Positions 7,277 through 16,518 of a DNA stretch of 64,000 bases are shown here, piece after piece. The number at the start of each line of letters is the position of its first letter. The stretch's first letter is position 1. Made by a program: the position numbers and the translations under genes. Source of the DNA: Gammaproteobacteria bacterium (lineage in GTDB: Bacteria; Pseudomonadota; Gammaproteobacteria; Pseudomonadales; Pseudohongiellaceae); contig VYCF01000071.1 in NCBI GenBank assembly GCA_009844085.1, positions 62,001-126,000 of the forward strand, in the 5' to 3' direction. Below the pieces are notes generated by a model. That model saw only the letters and a program-made list of their open reading frames with translations. It was not told where the DNA came from and made no database searches.

Positions 7277-9124
7277 TCAAACTTCCTTCAGCCTATCTAC
7301 GGACCAACATCTGTTGGCCAAAGCAATATAAAGTTCCTGTCGTTCGTCGAGATCCGCTTTTTTGAAGGAACTCTTTGCGGAAAACGGTAGACCCGTCTCG
7401 TCCCTGAATCTTCGAAACCCCGGCTTATTCTCGTAGGCGATTGGGTGTAGCGATTGGGCTAGCAAGTTCTGCTTTGCATAGTGCTTCACCTTCTCCTCGA
7501 AAGTCATGTCGCTGTAGCTGGCATTGTCTGGTCCCGGCAACAAGACAAGTCCTCCAATACGGTTTCGATACTCTGCGAAATCCGCCGAGTGGCCGAACTC
7601 ATCCTCAAATCGCTCGGGGTGATCAGCCCAGATGTGCTCAATCTGATAGCCGCCTTTCTTGGCTGATCGTTTCGCATACTCGGGGTAGCGGGGTTCTTGA
7701 CCCGAGTGAACCTCGGCAAATTCTGTCAAGCGAGCTAGCAGACGATGCACCTGTGGGCCGTTATTGCCATGCAGTCGAAAGGCTTCCTGAGTCTCAAAAT
7801 CGATGTATTCATCGCGACCCGCTCCTTCGGGTGACAAGCGACGGATTAGTTCGGCGGCAAGCGCATCCACATCCAACCTCCGAATCGCCTTCATGACAAG
7901 AAAAGCTCTGTACTGCATCGTGGAGTGGTCAATAGCCTTGAAATTCCATATCCGGCGGGCCAACATGATCTCGATGAAAATCGCGACCAGGCACATTTTG
8001 CGGGTCACTGTGTTTTTGTCATCTTCCTGCCGAAGCGGAGCCAGCATAAGGGGGTATTGCAGGGTGAAACTGTTCTGCGCATTGAAAAAGACCGAGGTGA
8101 GCCCGTCGGTATAGGTCTCGGCGGCACGACGGGCGCGGGAGTAGGCTCGGGCATAAAAACAGAAATCTTCCGTGACGAATGAAGTAAATTTAATACTTGA
8201 GGATAGTTCGACCCGGGACTTATTTTCCCGCACCCAGCGATGGAATTCGGTACCGAGCTTGTCGAAGTCCTCGGGCTTGGCCCCTGCCCTGCGCTCCCTG
8301 ATTTTGTCGGCATACTGGCTGCGGAGCCACGCCTTGACACAGTCGGCATCCTCGTCCTTGCCGAGATCAAGGAGCTTTGCCATCTGGTTCTTCCAAGAAT
8401 CGCTTGCCTGGGCTCGGTTGTCATCATCGGTAATATTGGCGAGAAGGTAGCCCTTGAGCATGTCCGTGGGGGTGAGGGACAAGCCCCGGTCGTTCATGGT
8501 CTCGAAGATCGTGTAAGCGTCATCGTCGGAGAACGCCGTGATCTCCACCAGCATGACTTTCTCGGTCAACCAGTCGAGAAAGTATGGGAGAGCATCACCC
8601 CGAAGATCCTCGGGAAAGATGTCAGTAATTTCATTGTAGCGATTGATAAGGTTTTGCACTGAGGGTGGCTGCTCGGCCGGATCGGGATTTTCACCGCTGA
8701 TCAGCGCCTGAAGGCAAGCGTTACGTTCCTGAACATCCAAGTTGAAAGACTTGCTACCGAACTGAGTCGAGTAGACAAGATTGGTGATTTCGACTCTTTG
8801 CTGGTCGGGACGGTTTTTCTGAAGGCCATCGAGATATATCAGGAGGAGCATGAGCGAGGTCAGTCGCTGCTGTCCATCAACAATAAAGCGGTCGCCATCT
8901 TTGTTCGAGATAATTACCGATCCGAGAAAATACTGTCCATATTGGGAAACTGTCTTGCGCTCGTGAGTGGGCAGGTAGTCAAGCAAAAACCGACTGGTGA
9001 GGTCCTCGATAAGCTCTCTGACTTGCTTGCTTCGCCACTTATATTCCCGCTGGTAGTAGTCAATTCTGAACTTTTGACCGAGAAGAGACTTTACAGACTT
9101 GTCATCGCCCTGGATTCTGCTCAT
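7277..9124 (-). CDS. GmrSD-type DUF262/DUF1524 protein (probable modification-dependent or phage-defence nuclease)
   Basis: A 615-residue protein. The N-terminal DUF262 domain has QREYKW (25-30) and the DGQQR motif (83-87), a ParB-like nucleotide-using core. The C-terminal DUF1524 domain has an HNH-type EHIW motif at H497 followed by an Asn/Gly-rich NRIGGLVLL stretch. This matches the fused GmrS-GmrD architecture of type IV restriction enzymes that cut modified DNA, and related BrxU or SspE-like defence proteins. No good ribosome site precedes the ATG at 9124, but the N-terminus aligns with the usual start of DUF262. It is followed by the methyltransferase-HNH gene. Defence is inferred from the family and pairing. 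Confidence 0.88.
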   Translation of the reverse strand: MSRIQGDDKSVKSLLGQKFRIDYYQREYKWRSKQVRELIEDLTSRFLLDYLPTHERKTVSQYGQYFLGSVIISNKDGDRFIVDGQQRLTSLMLLLIYLDGLQKNRPDQQRVEITNLVYSTQFGSKSFNLDVQERNACLQALISGENPDPAEQPPSVQNLINRYNEITDIFPEDLRGDALPYFLDWLTEKVMLVEITAFSDDDAYTIFETMNDRGLSLTPTDMLKGYLLANITDDDNRAQASDSWKNQMAKLLDLGKDEDADCVKAWLRSQYADKIRERRAGAKPEDFDKLGTEFHRWVRENKSRVELSSSIKFTSFVTEDFCFYARAYSRARRAAETYTDGLTSVFFNAQNSFTLQYPLMLAPLRQEDDKNTVTRKMCLVAIFIEIMLARRIWNFKAIDHSTMQYRAFLVMKAIRRLDVDALAAELIRRLSPEGAGRDEYIDFETQEAFRLHGNNGPQVHRLLARLTEFAEVHSGQEPRYPEYAKRSAKKGGYQIEHIWADHPERFEDEFGHSADFAEYRNRIGGLVLLPGPDNASYSDMTFEEKVKHYAKQNLLAQSLHPIAYENKPGFRRFRDETGLPFSAKSSFKKADLDERQELYIALANRCWSVDRLKEV

Positions 9125-9264
9125 TGGGAATGCTCGTATGACCTTGTTTTACTTGTAAGCGAGCACGCCTCGCCGTCTTTTTCAGGGGGCCCGGCGCACT
9201 TCAGAGACCCCTCAGGCGGCTTGCATGGGGACCACACTTCCGCAGTTCTCCAGCCCAAGTTAGC

Positions 9265-9534
9265 CTAATTCTGGAAGCTGATGAGGGTGCCGAGTATCGC
9301 CACGGCGAGGGCGAGCATGCCGGCTACCGTAATGACCAGCCTGGTTTCTCGCTTGGCCGAGTCTTCTGCCAGACGCCCTATATCAGTCTTGTATTGCCTT
9401 GTCATCTCGGCGTCTCGCTTGGCGGCGTCTTCGGCCAAGCGCGCAATGTCGGTTTTGTATTCAGCTTGTCTGGTTTCCATGCGTTCCTCCAGAACAGCCA
9501 CATCTGTGGTCAATTGTTGCAACTCAGCGGACAT
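9265..9534 (-). CDS. Small coiled-coil protein with C-terminal membrane anchor
   Basis: An 89-residue protein. Residues 1-60 are a long charged helix with a duplicated 16-residue unit (YKTDIARLAEDAAKRD and YKTDIGRLAEDSAKRE). Residues 64-85 form one transmembrane segment close to the C-terminus. No enzyme motif is present. It lies about 140 bp upstream of the GmrSD-like gene on the same strand. Other small coiled-coil membrane genes lie at 51576 and 58163, also beside recombination or ATPase genes. Function unknown; the start has only a weak ribosome site. Confidence 0.65.
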   Translation of the reverse strand: MSAELQQLTTDVAVLEERMETRQAEYKTDIARLAEDAAKRDAEMTRQYKTDIGRLAEDSAKRETRLVITVAGMLALAVAILGTLISFQN

Positions 9535-9702
9535 GATTCAATGATTCCCTGATTCAGGCGCAAAATTCAACTGACCGCCAAGGTCGCGGTTTTCTTTCGG
9601 AATCGGAAAATTCGCGGCGCCCGCTGCGATTGAGTATTGCCAGGCACAAGCATAGAATCCACATTCGTCTTTTTCTTACGGAAATCTGTCGGGAGAGTGG
9701 AT

Positions 9703-11427
9703 ATGCGGAAGATTGCGGGAAAATTTGCGCTGGGCGCGATTGCGGTGTTGCTGGCTGGCGCCGGCCAGGCGGCGGAGCGGGTAAGCGATTTTTCGCTTAT
9801 CGACCATCAGGGCAAGTTTCATCAGCTCAGCCGCTACGCTGACCATGATGCATTAGCGCTGTTCGCCCATGTGCCGGGTGACCGGGATTCGCGGCGGGCG
9901 TTAGAGGCGTACGACGAACTCGTTGGCGAGTACGCTGGACAGAATGTTGCGTTCTTCGTACTCGATTCCAGCGGCGAGACCGACAAATCCGCAGTCGGCC
10001 GGGATGCCGAACGAAATGAAGTGAGCGTTCCCGTGTTGATGGACGACACGGGGCTCGTGGCCAAGGAGCTTGGCCTGCGCAAAGCCGCCGAAGTCGTTAT
10101 TCTCGACCCGGAGAGTCGGGAAAACCTGTTCCGCGGCGTGATTAACGACCGCTTCGCGGCGGAAGACCGCTCCCGCCGCGCCAGCCGCCGTTATGCAGCC
10201 GATGCCCTGGGGCAAATACTCGCCGGCGGTGGGCTCGATGCTCCCATGCTCGCCAGCGGCGCGGAGACCGTTGAATTCAATTCCGTTTCGGCGATCTCCT
10301 ACGCCGAAGACATCGTTCCCATCCTCGAACGCCGCTGTCTGGCATGCCATACCGAAGGCGGCATCGCGCCCTTCGCGATGAGCAATCACCAGATCGTAAA
10401 AGGCTGGTCGCCGATGATTCGCGAAGTGCTCTACACCAAGCGCATGCCTCCAGGCCAGATCGACAACGACTATGTCCACGACTTCAAGGACGTGTCCCAC
10501 ATCACGGTCGACGAAACCCGGACGCTGGTGCAATGGATCGACGACGGCGCGAATTTTGGCGGCGGCGAGGATCCCTTGCCCGATTTGCAGCCGCAACACG
10601 TTAAGTGGAGCTACGGCGAACCCGACCTCGTGCTGCAGATTCCGCCGCAGCAGGTCCCCGCTACCGGCGTTCAGGACTACCGCCATCTCACCGTGCCGCT
10701 GCCGATCGAAGACGACATCTGGGTGCGGGCGGTCGAGTTCGAAGCCGGCGACCCCACCGTGCTGCACCATATCATCGCCTTCGCCTACGGTCCCGACGGC
10801 ATGAACGAGTTCGAAGTACTGAACCAGGGCATCGGCCTCGGCGCCTATGCGCCGGGCAACGAACTCAACACCTATCCGGAAGGCGCCGGTTTCCCGCTCA
10901 AGGCGGGCGGCGGCTTGTATCTGCAAATGCATTACACGACTTCCGGCAAGGAAACCGTCGACGCTTCCGAAGTCGCGCTGTATCTGTGGGACGAAGAACC
11001 CGAACGGGTAGTCTACGGCGGCTCTGCGGCGGAACTCGACATCGACATCGCGCCTTTCTCGCGGCAGGAAATGATTGCCACCAAGACGTTCCGCGAAGAT
11101 GCGTATCTTTCGATGCTTGGCCCCCACATGCATTTCCGCGGCTATGACGCGCGCTTCAGGCTCATCTATCCCGATGGCGAAAGCGCCGAAATCCTCAACG
11201 TACCCAATTACCAGTTCAACTGGCAGAAGACCTACGACTTCAAGGAGCCGCTGTTCGTGCCGGCGGGCAGCCAGCTCGAATTCAGCGGCACTTTCGACAA
11301 CACCGCGATGAACCCCTTCAACCCGGACCCTTCGGACACCCTGAGCTGGGGCGAGCAAAGCTGGCAGGAGATGTTCTTCGGTTTCTTCCGCTATGTTGAA
11401 GCCGGTCCGGGCGAAAGCAGCGACTAG
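9703..11427 (+). CDS. Redoxin - cytochrome c - copper monooxygenase (PHM-like) exported protein
   Basis: A 574-residue exported protein; GGGAGAG precedes the ATG at 9703 and residues 1-23 are a signal peptide. Domain 1 (25-175) is a thioredoxin/AhpC-like fold without the CxxC pair. Domain 2 has a c-type haem site, C212-x2-C215-H216, with M248 as a possible sixth ligand. Domain 3 (300-570) is a copper type II ascorbate-dependent monooxygenase. All ligands match rat PHM: H355-H356 and H410 for one copper, H475-x-H477 and M557 (in WQEMFFGFF) for the other. PHM hydroxylates the alpha carbon of a C-terminal glycine. It heads an operon with amidase-type and glyoxylate-using genes. The fold and ligands are seen; the substrate is inferred. 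Confidence 0.88.
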   Translation: MRKIAGKFALGAIAVLLAGAGQAAERVSDFSLIDHQGKFHQLSRYADHDALALFAHVPGDRDSRRALEAYDELVGEYAGQNVAFFVLDSSGETDKSAVGRDAERNEVSVPVLMDDTGLVAKELGLRKAAEVVILDPESRENLFRGVINDRFAAEDRSRRASRRYAADALGQILAGGGLDAPMLASGAETVEFNSVSAISYAEDIVPILERRCLACHTEGGIAPFAMSNHQIVKGWSPMIREVLYTKRMPPGQIDNDYVHDFKDVSHITVDETRTLVQWIDDGANFGGGEDPLPDLQPQHVKWSYGEPDLVLQIPPQQVPATGVQDYRHLTVPLPIEDDIWVRAVEFEAGDPTVLHHIIAFAYGPDGMNEFEVLNQGIGLGAYAPGNELNTYPEGAGFPLKAGGGLYLQMHYTTSGKETVDASEVALYLWDEEPERVVYGGSAAELDIDIAPFSRQEMIATKTFREDAYLSMLGPHMHFRGYDARFRLIYPDGESAEILNVPNYQFNWQKTYDFKEPLFVPAGSQLEFSGTFDNTAMNPFNPDPSDTLSWGEQSWQEMFFGFFRYVEAGPGESSD

Positions 11428-11440
11428 GCGAAGCCGCGCC

Positions 11441-13111
11441 ATGCCCAGATTTCTGGCCGGAATCGCCCTGCTCTGCGCCGTCTGGCCTGCGCTGGGCGAC
11501 ACCGTGTTGCTGGAGAACGTGAACGGATACACCCTCGACGGCAGCCGCGAACTCGTTCGATTCTCCGCCCTGCAATTCACCGACGGAGAGGTTGACCGCA
11601 TATTCGGCGCGGACGACGATCTGCCGGAGAACGTGGACCGGCGCGTCGACGGCGCCGGCAGGACCGTGATTCCGGGCCTGATCGACGCGCACGGCCATGT
11701 GTTCAGCCACGGCCGGGCGCTGCTTTCGGTAATCCTGACCGGCGCGGCTTCGGAACAGGAAGCCGCGCAAAGAGTGGCGGATTTCGCCGTAGAAAATCCC
11801 GAGGTCGAATGGATCCAGGGCCGGGGCTGGAACCAGGTGCTCTGGGAGAGCAACGAATTTCCGGGCGCCGCCAGTCTCGATGCGGTGGTCAGCGACCGGC
11901 CGGTATGGCTCGGACGCGTCGACGGTCATGCGGCCTGGGCCAATTCGCTCGCGATGGAAATGGCGGGCGTGACGGCTCAAAGCGAAGACCCGGATGGCGG
12001 ACAGATCATTCGGGACGCCGATGGAAATCCCACCGGCGTATTCATCGACACCGCGATGGGCCTCGTTTCCGGAATCATTCCCGAACCCGGCCGCGATGAG
12101 ATCAAGCGCGCGATTTCGGTTTCCATGCAGGATCTCGCCGGCTGGGGCCTGACCAGCGTCCATGACGCCGGTTCGGGCAGTGCGGTGATCGCAGCGTTCA
12201 GGGAGTTGCTCGAAGCGGGCGAAATGCCGATTCGCGTCAACCTGATGCTGGCTGCGAGCGATCAATTCTATGAGGAGCGCCTGGCGGAGGGACACTTTCG
12301 CGATGCAAACGACTTTTATGTGATGCATTCGGTCAAGGTGGTAGGCGACGGCGCCCTCGGCAGCCGCGGCGCCGCCTTGCTGGAAGAATATTCCGACGAT
12401 CCGGGCAATCACGGTCTGCTGCGCTACACCGACGAGCAATTGGAGTACCTGATGCGCGCGGCGATGAACGCCGGCTTTCAGGTCAACACCCACGCGATCG
12501 GCGACGCCGCCAACCAGATTGTGCTCGATACCTACGAGCAACTCATCAACGAAACCGGCAGGGGAGACCTGCGCCATCGGGTGGAACACGCCCAGGTGCT
12601 GACCTTCGACGATATCCTGCGTTTCGCCGAACTCGGCGTAGTCCCTTCGATGCAGGCGGTCCACGCCACCAGCGACAAGAACATGGCCGAGGACCGGCTG
12701 GGACCGGTGCGCATTCAGGGCGCCTACGCCTGGCGCAAATTGCTCGAAACCGGCGTGATCATCGCCAACGGCTCGGATTTCCCGGTCGAGCATCCGAATC
12801 CTTTCCACGGCCTGCACGCATCGGTCACACGCCAGGATCAGGCCGACGAGCCCGACGGCGGCTGGTATCCCGAAGAGAACATGACCCTGGAAGAAGCCTT
12901 CGCCAGTTTCACCATCGACGCTGCCTGGGCCGGGCGCCAGGAAGATGTCCTGGGGACGCTCGAACCGGGCAAGAAAGCCGACTTCCTGTTGCTTGACCGG
13001 GATCTGTTCGAAATTCCCGCAAACGAAATCTGGCAGATCCAGGTGCTGGAAACCTGGGTCAACGGCGAACGTGTTTTTTCCCGCGCGGCGCAAGCCGAAA
13101 CAGTTAACTGA
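11441..13111 (+). CDS. Exported YtcJ-like amidohydrolase
   Basis: A 556-residue metal-dependent hydrolase of the amidohydrolase superfamily. The ATG at 11441 lies 13 bp after the previous stop and gives a signal peptide (MPRFLAGIALLCAVWPALG). Metal and active-site motifs are in order: GLIDAHGHVF, GRVDGHAAWANS, KVVGDGALGSRG, VNTHAIGDAAN, HRVEHAQVL and ANGSDFPVEHPNP. The closest known group is YtcJ/amidohydrolase_3, which cleaves amide bonds in N-acyl or related small compounds. Position between the PHM-like enzyme and the acylase suggests action on an amide product of that pathway. The family is certain, the substrate unknown. Confidence 0.88.
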   Translation: MPRFLAGIALLCAVWPALGDTVLLENVNGYTLDGSRELVRFSALQFTDGEVDRIFGADDDLPENVDRRVDGAGRTVIPGLIDAHGHVFSHGRALLSVILTGAASEQEAAQRVADFAVENPEVEWIQGRGWNQVLWESNEFPGAASLDAVVSDRPVWLGRVDGHAAWANSLAMEMAGVTAQSEDPDGGQIIRDADGNPTGVFIDTAMGLVSGIIPEPGRDEIKRAISVSMQDLAGWGLTSVHDAGSGSAVIAAFRELLEAGEMPIRVNLMLAASDQFYEERLAEGHFRDANDFYVMHSVKVVGDGALGSRGAALLEEYSDDPGNHGLLRYTDEQLEYLMRAAMNAGFQVNTHAIGDAANQIVLDTYEQLINETGRGDLRHRVEHAQVLTFDDILRFAELGVVPSMQAVHATSDKNMAEDRLGPVRIQGAYAWRKLLETGVIIANGSDFPVEHPNPFHGLHASVTRQDQADEPDGGWYPEENMTLEEAFASFTIDAAWAGRQEDVLGTLEPGKKADFLLLDRDLFEIPANEIWQIQVLETWVNGERVFSRAAQAETVN

Positions 13112-13122
13112 GAGGATTGAAA

Positions 13123-15321
13123 ATGAATCTGTCGCGGCCATTTCTGCTGACACTGACATTAACGGCCGTGGCCGCATGCAGCCCGGCGCCGCAAGGAGGC
13201 GATGAAAATATGAATACGGAGGTTTTCAGCGACGAGGAAGTCGCCCGCTGGCAGGAACGCGCGGCCAGGGTCGAGATTCTGCGGGATAGCTGGGGCATAG
13301 CCCATATCTACGGCGAAACCGACGCCGATACGGTCTTCGGAACCTTGTACGCCCAGGCCGAAGACGACTTCAACCGGGTCGAAACCAACTATATCAACGC
13401 CATGGGCAGACTGGCGGAAGCCGAAGGCGCGGGAGAGATCTATCGCGACCTGCGCATGCGCCTGTTCATTCGCCAGGGCGAGATGGAAGAACTGTACGAA
13501 AGCAGTCCCGACTGGCTGAAACAGTTGATGGACGCCTTTGCCGACGGCCTGAATTATTACCTGTACACTCATCCCGAGGTCACGCCCCGGGTATTCCGCC
13601 GCTTCGAACCCTGGATGGCGCTCACGTTCACCGAAGGCTCGATCGGCGGCGATATCGAGCGTGTGAACATTGCCAGGCTGCGCGATTTCTATGGCCCGGG
13701 CGACATGATCGCCATGACCGACGATCTGGTGGTCGACATGGAGCCGCGCGGCTCCAACGGCTTTTCCATTGCGCCTTCCAACTCCGCCACGGGCAACGCG
13801 CTGTTCCTGATCAATCCCCATACCTCGTTCTTTTTCCGCTCCGAGTTGCACATGGTCAGCGAGGAAGGACTCAACGCATACGGGGCCGTGACCTGGGGCC
13901 AGTTCTTCATTTACCAGGGTTTCAACGAGAACACCGGCTGGATGCACACTTCGAGCCGGGCCGACGCAATCGACGAGTACCTGGAAACCATCGTCGAACG
14001 CGACGACGGCTATTACTACGTCTATGGCGATGAAGAGAGGAGGCTGCAGGAAAGCCAGGTCGAAATCGACTACCGCGACGGCGATTCCATGAGCACGCGC
14101 GAGTTTACCGTGTATCACAGCCATCACGGTCCGATCATCCGGGAACAGGATGGCCGGTGGGTCGCAATCAGCCTGATGGAAGAGCCGGTGCGGGCCTTGA
14201 CCCAATCCTATCTCCGCACCAAGTCGCGCAATTACATGGAATTCAACGCCAGCATGGAATTGCTGACGAATTCTTCCAACAACACCGTCTACGCGGACTC
14301 AGACGGCAATATCGCCTATTACCATGGCAACTTCATTCCGCGCCGCGACCCGTCCTTCGACTGGAACGCACCTCTCGACGGCAGCAATCCGGCGACCGAC
14401 TGGCAGGGCCTGCATCCGCTCGACGATTTGATCACCGTGCTCAATCCGCCTAACGGCTGGATTCAGAACACCAATAACACGCCGTTCTCGGCGGCGGGCG
14501 AATACAGCCCCCGGGAAGAAGACTATCCAGCCTACATGGCCAACAATCCCGAAAATCCGCGCGGCGTCCATGCCGTCCGGGTACTCGAAGGCAGGACCGA
14601 CTTCACGCTCGATTCGCTGATCGAGGCCGCCTACGACTCCCTGCTGACCGCCTTCGAACCGCTGATACCTGCCTTGCTCGCCGCCGCTGAAGAGGCGCCC
14701 GCGGACGATCTCGAAGAGCAACTCGCCTTGCTCGCCGATTGGGACTATCGCTTTGGCGTCGATTCGGTCGAAACGACGCTGGCGGTGTATTGGGCCCAGA
14801 CGCTGATGGACAGCGTCAACGCCGAGGCGGGCGCGGCGGGAATCAATATCTACCAATACATGGCCGCAAACGCGAGCGCGGAGCAAAAGCTGGACGCCTT
14901 GCGCGACGCCTCCGCCGAATTGCAATCCGACTGGGGTTCCTGGCAGGCGGCCTGGGGCGAAGTCAATCGCTACCAGCGCATCAATGGCGACATCGTGCAG
15001 CAGTTCAACGACGAGGAAGAAAGCTGGCCCGTCGGATTCGCTTCCGGGCGCTGGGGCGCGCTGGCATCCTTCGGCAGCCGCAAGTATCCCGGTACGCGGC
15101 GCATGTACGGCACCAGCGGCAACAGTTTCGTCGCGGCGGTGGAATTCGGCAGCCCTCTGCGCGCCAGGGCGATTACCGTCGGCGGCCTGCAAAGCGACCC
15201 GCAATCGCCGCATTTCGACGATCAGGCGGAAATGTACGCGAGCGGCGAGTTTCGCGACGTACTGTTTTATCGGGATGACATAGAAACGAATCTCGAGCGC
15301 CAATATCGACCTGGCGAATGA
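13123..15321 (+). CDS. Penicillin acylase-family lipoprotein (Ntn hydrolase)
   Basis: A 732-residue protein starting at 13123, with AGAGGA upstream. A lipobox ends in VAAC, so it is a lipoprotein of the envelope. It shows the penicillin/acyl-homoserine-lactone acylase pattern: an early WGIAHIYGETDAD, then GSNGFSIAPSNSATG, where the Ser after Gly is the expected nucleophile exposed by self-cleavage, NPHTSF, and SSNNTVYADSDGNIAYYHG. Members remove acyl groups from amides. The gene is 11 bp after the amidohydrolase and 16 bp before the aminotransferase, in one operon. The likely job is hydrolysis of an N-acyl compound in the periplasm; quorum quenching is an alternative. Confidence 0.88.
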   Translation: MNLSRPFLLTLTLTAVAACSPAPQGGDENMNTEVFSDEEVARWQERAARVEILRDSWGIAHIYGETDADTVFGTLYAQAEDDFNRVETNYINAMGRLAEAEGAGEIYRDLRMRLFIRQGEMEELYESSPDWLKQLMDAFADGLNYYLYTHPEVTPRVFRRFEPWMALTFTEGSIGGDIERVNIARLRDFYGPGDMIAMTDDLVVDMEPRGSNGFSIAPSNSATGNALFLINPHTSFFFRSELHMVSEEGLNAYGAVTWGQFFIYQGFNENTGWMHTSSRADAIDEYLETIVERDDGYYYVYGDEERRLQESQVEIDYRDGDSMSTREFTVYHSHHGPIIREQDGRWVAISLMEEPVRALTQSYLRTKSRNYMEFNASMELLTNSSNNTVYADSDGNIAYYHGNFIPRRDPSFDWNAPLDGSNPATDWQGLHPLDDLITVLNPPNGWIQNTNNTPFSAAGEYSPREEDYPAYMANNPENPRGVHAVRVLEGRTDFTLDSLIEAAYDSLLTAFEPLIPALLAAAEEAPADDLEEQLALLADWDYRFGVDSVETTLAVYWAQTLMDSVNAEAGAAGINIYQYMAANASAEQKLDALRDASAELQSDWGSWQAAWGEVNRYQRINGDIVQQFNDEEESWPVGFASGRWGALASFGSRKYPGTRRMYGTSGNSFVAAVEFGSPLRARAITVGGLQSDPQSPHFDDQAEMYASGEFRDVLFYRDDIETNLERQYRPGE

Positions 15322-15337
15322 AGTCCGAGCCTGAGAC

Positions 15338-16507
15338 ATGAGTAAAGGTCGCGGCCGACACTTTCTCCAGATTCCCGGGCCGACCAATGTGCCGGAGCGT
15401 GTATCCCTGGCCATGGCGAGGGCGGTGGTCGATCATCGCGGCGCCGACTTTCCCGAACTGACCTTGCGGATATTCGGCAATCTGCGGAAAGTCTTCGCGA
15501 CCGAAAGTCCGGTGTTGATGTTTCCTTCATCCGGAACCGGCGCCTGGGAAGCCGCCCTGGTCAATACGCTTTCCCCCGGCGAGAAGGTGCTGGCCTTCGA
15601 GACCGGACATTTTTCCACGTTGTGGAAAGAAGTCGCGCAAAAACTCGACCTCGAAGTGGTTTGGGTCGAAGGAGACTGGCGCCGGGGAATCGACCCGCAA
15701 CTCGTCGAAGATCGGCTGCGGCGGGACAACGGCATCGCCGCCGTCCTCGCGATGCACAACGAGACCTCGACCGGCGCGACCAGCGACATCGCCGCCGTGC
15801 GCGGCGCCATGGATGCCTGCAATCATGACGCCTTGCTGCTGGTGGACGCGGTCTCCTCGCTGGCCTGCGCCCCCCTGCCGATGGACGATTGGGGCATCGA
15901 TGTCGTCATCAGTGGCTCCCAGAAGGGCCTGATGCTGCCGCCGGGGCTCGGATTCAACGCCGCCGGGCCCAAGGCCCTGGACCGCGCCCGGCGTTCGACT
16001 TCACGCAATGCCTATTGGAACTGGCAGGCCATGCTCGACAACAACGGCCAGGGCTATTTCCCCTACACGCCGGCGACGACCCTGCTCTACGGACTCGACG
16101 AGGCGCTGGCGATGCTGCTCGAGGAAGGCATGGAAAACGTTTTCGCCCGCCATGCAAGGCATGCCGGCGCCACGCGGGCGGCGGTCGCGGCCTGGGGGCT
16201 GGAAAACGTCTGCGTCAACGAACACGAATTCAGCAATTCCACCACCGCGATATTGCTGCCCGAAGACAATGACGCGGACCGGCTGCGAAAGATCATCCAT
16301 GAGCGCTTCAACATGTCGCTGGGAACCGGCCTGGGCAAACTCAAGGGCCGCTGTTTCCGTATCGGGCATCTCGGCAACTTCAACGACCTGATGCTCGCGG
16401 GTACCTTGAGCGGCGTGGAGATGGGACTGGAACTGGCCGGCGCGCCTCATGGCAAAGGCGGAATCAATGCCGCGCTGGAGTTTCTTGCGGGCAGCGAACA
16501 GGACTGA
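15338..16507 (+). CDS. Class V aminotransferase, serine/alanine-glyoxylate type
   Basis: A 389-residue cytoplasmic PLP enzyme. The start IPGPTNVPERV and the PLP lysine K196 in SGSQKGLMLPPG are typical of serine-glyoxylate and alanine-glyoxylate aminotransferases. These enzymes transfer an amino group to glyoxylate, making glycine. It lies in the operon headed by the PHM-like gene, 16 bp after the acylase and 11 bp before the GntP permease. Because PHM/PAL chemistry releases glyoxylate, this enzyme offers a logical sink. The family is secure; choice of serine or alanine as donor is not. Confidence 0.88.
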   Translation: MSKGRGRHFLQIPGPTNVPERVSLAMARAVVDHRGADFPELTLRIFGNLRKVFATESPVLMFPSSGTGAWEAALVNTLSPGEKVLAFETGHFSTLWKEVAQKLDLEVVWVEGDWRRGIDPQLVEDRLRRDNGIAAVLAMHNETSTGATSDIAAVRGAMDACNHDALLLVDAVSSLACAPLPMDDWGIDVVISGSQKGLMLPPGLGFNAAGPKALDRARRSTSRNAYWNWQAMLDNNGQGYFPYTPATTLLYGLDEALAMLLEEGMENVFARHARHAGATRAAVAAWGLENVCVNEHEFSNSTTAILLPEDNDADRLRKIIHERFNMSLGTGLGKLKGRCFRIGHLGNFNDLMLAGTLSGVEMGLELAGAPHGKGGINAALEFLAGSEQD

Positions 16508-16518
16508 GAGGGAAAATC

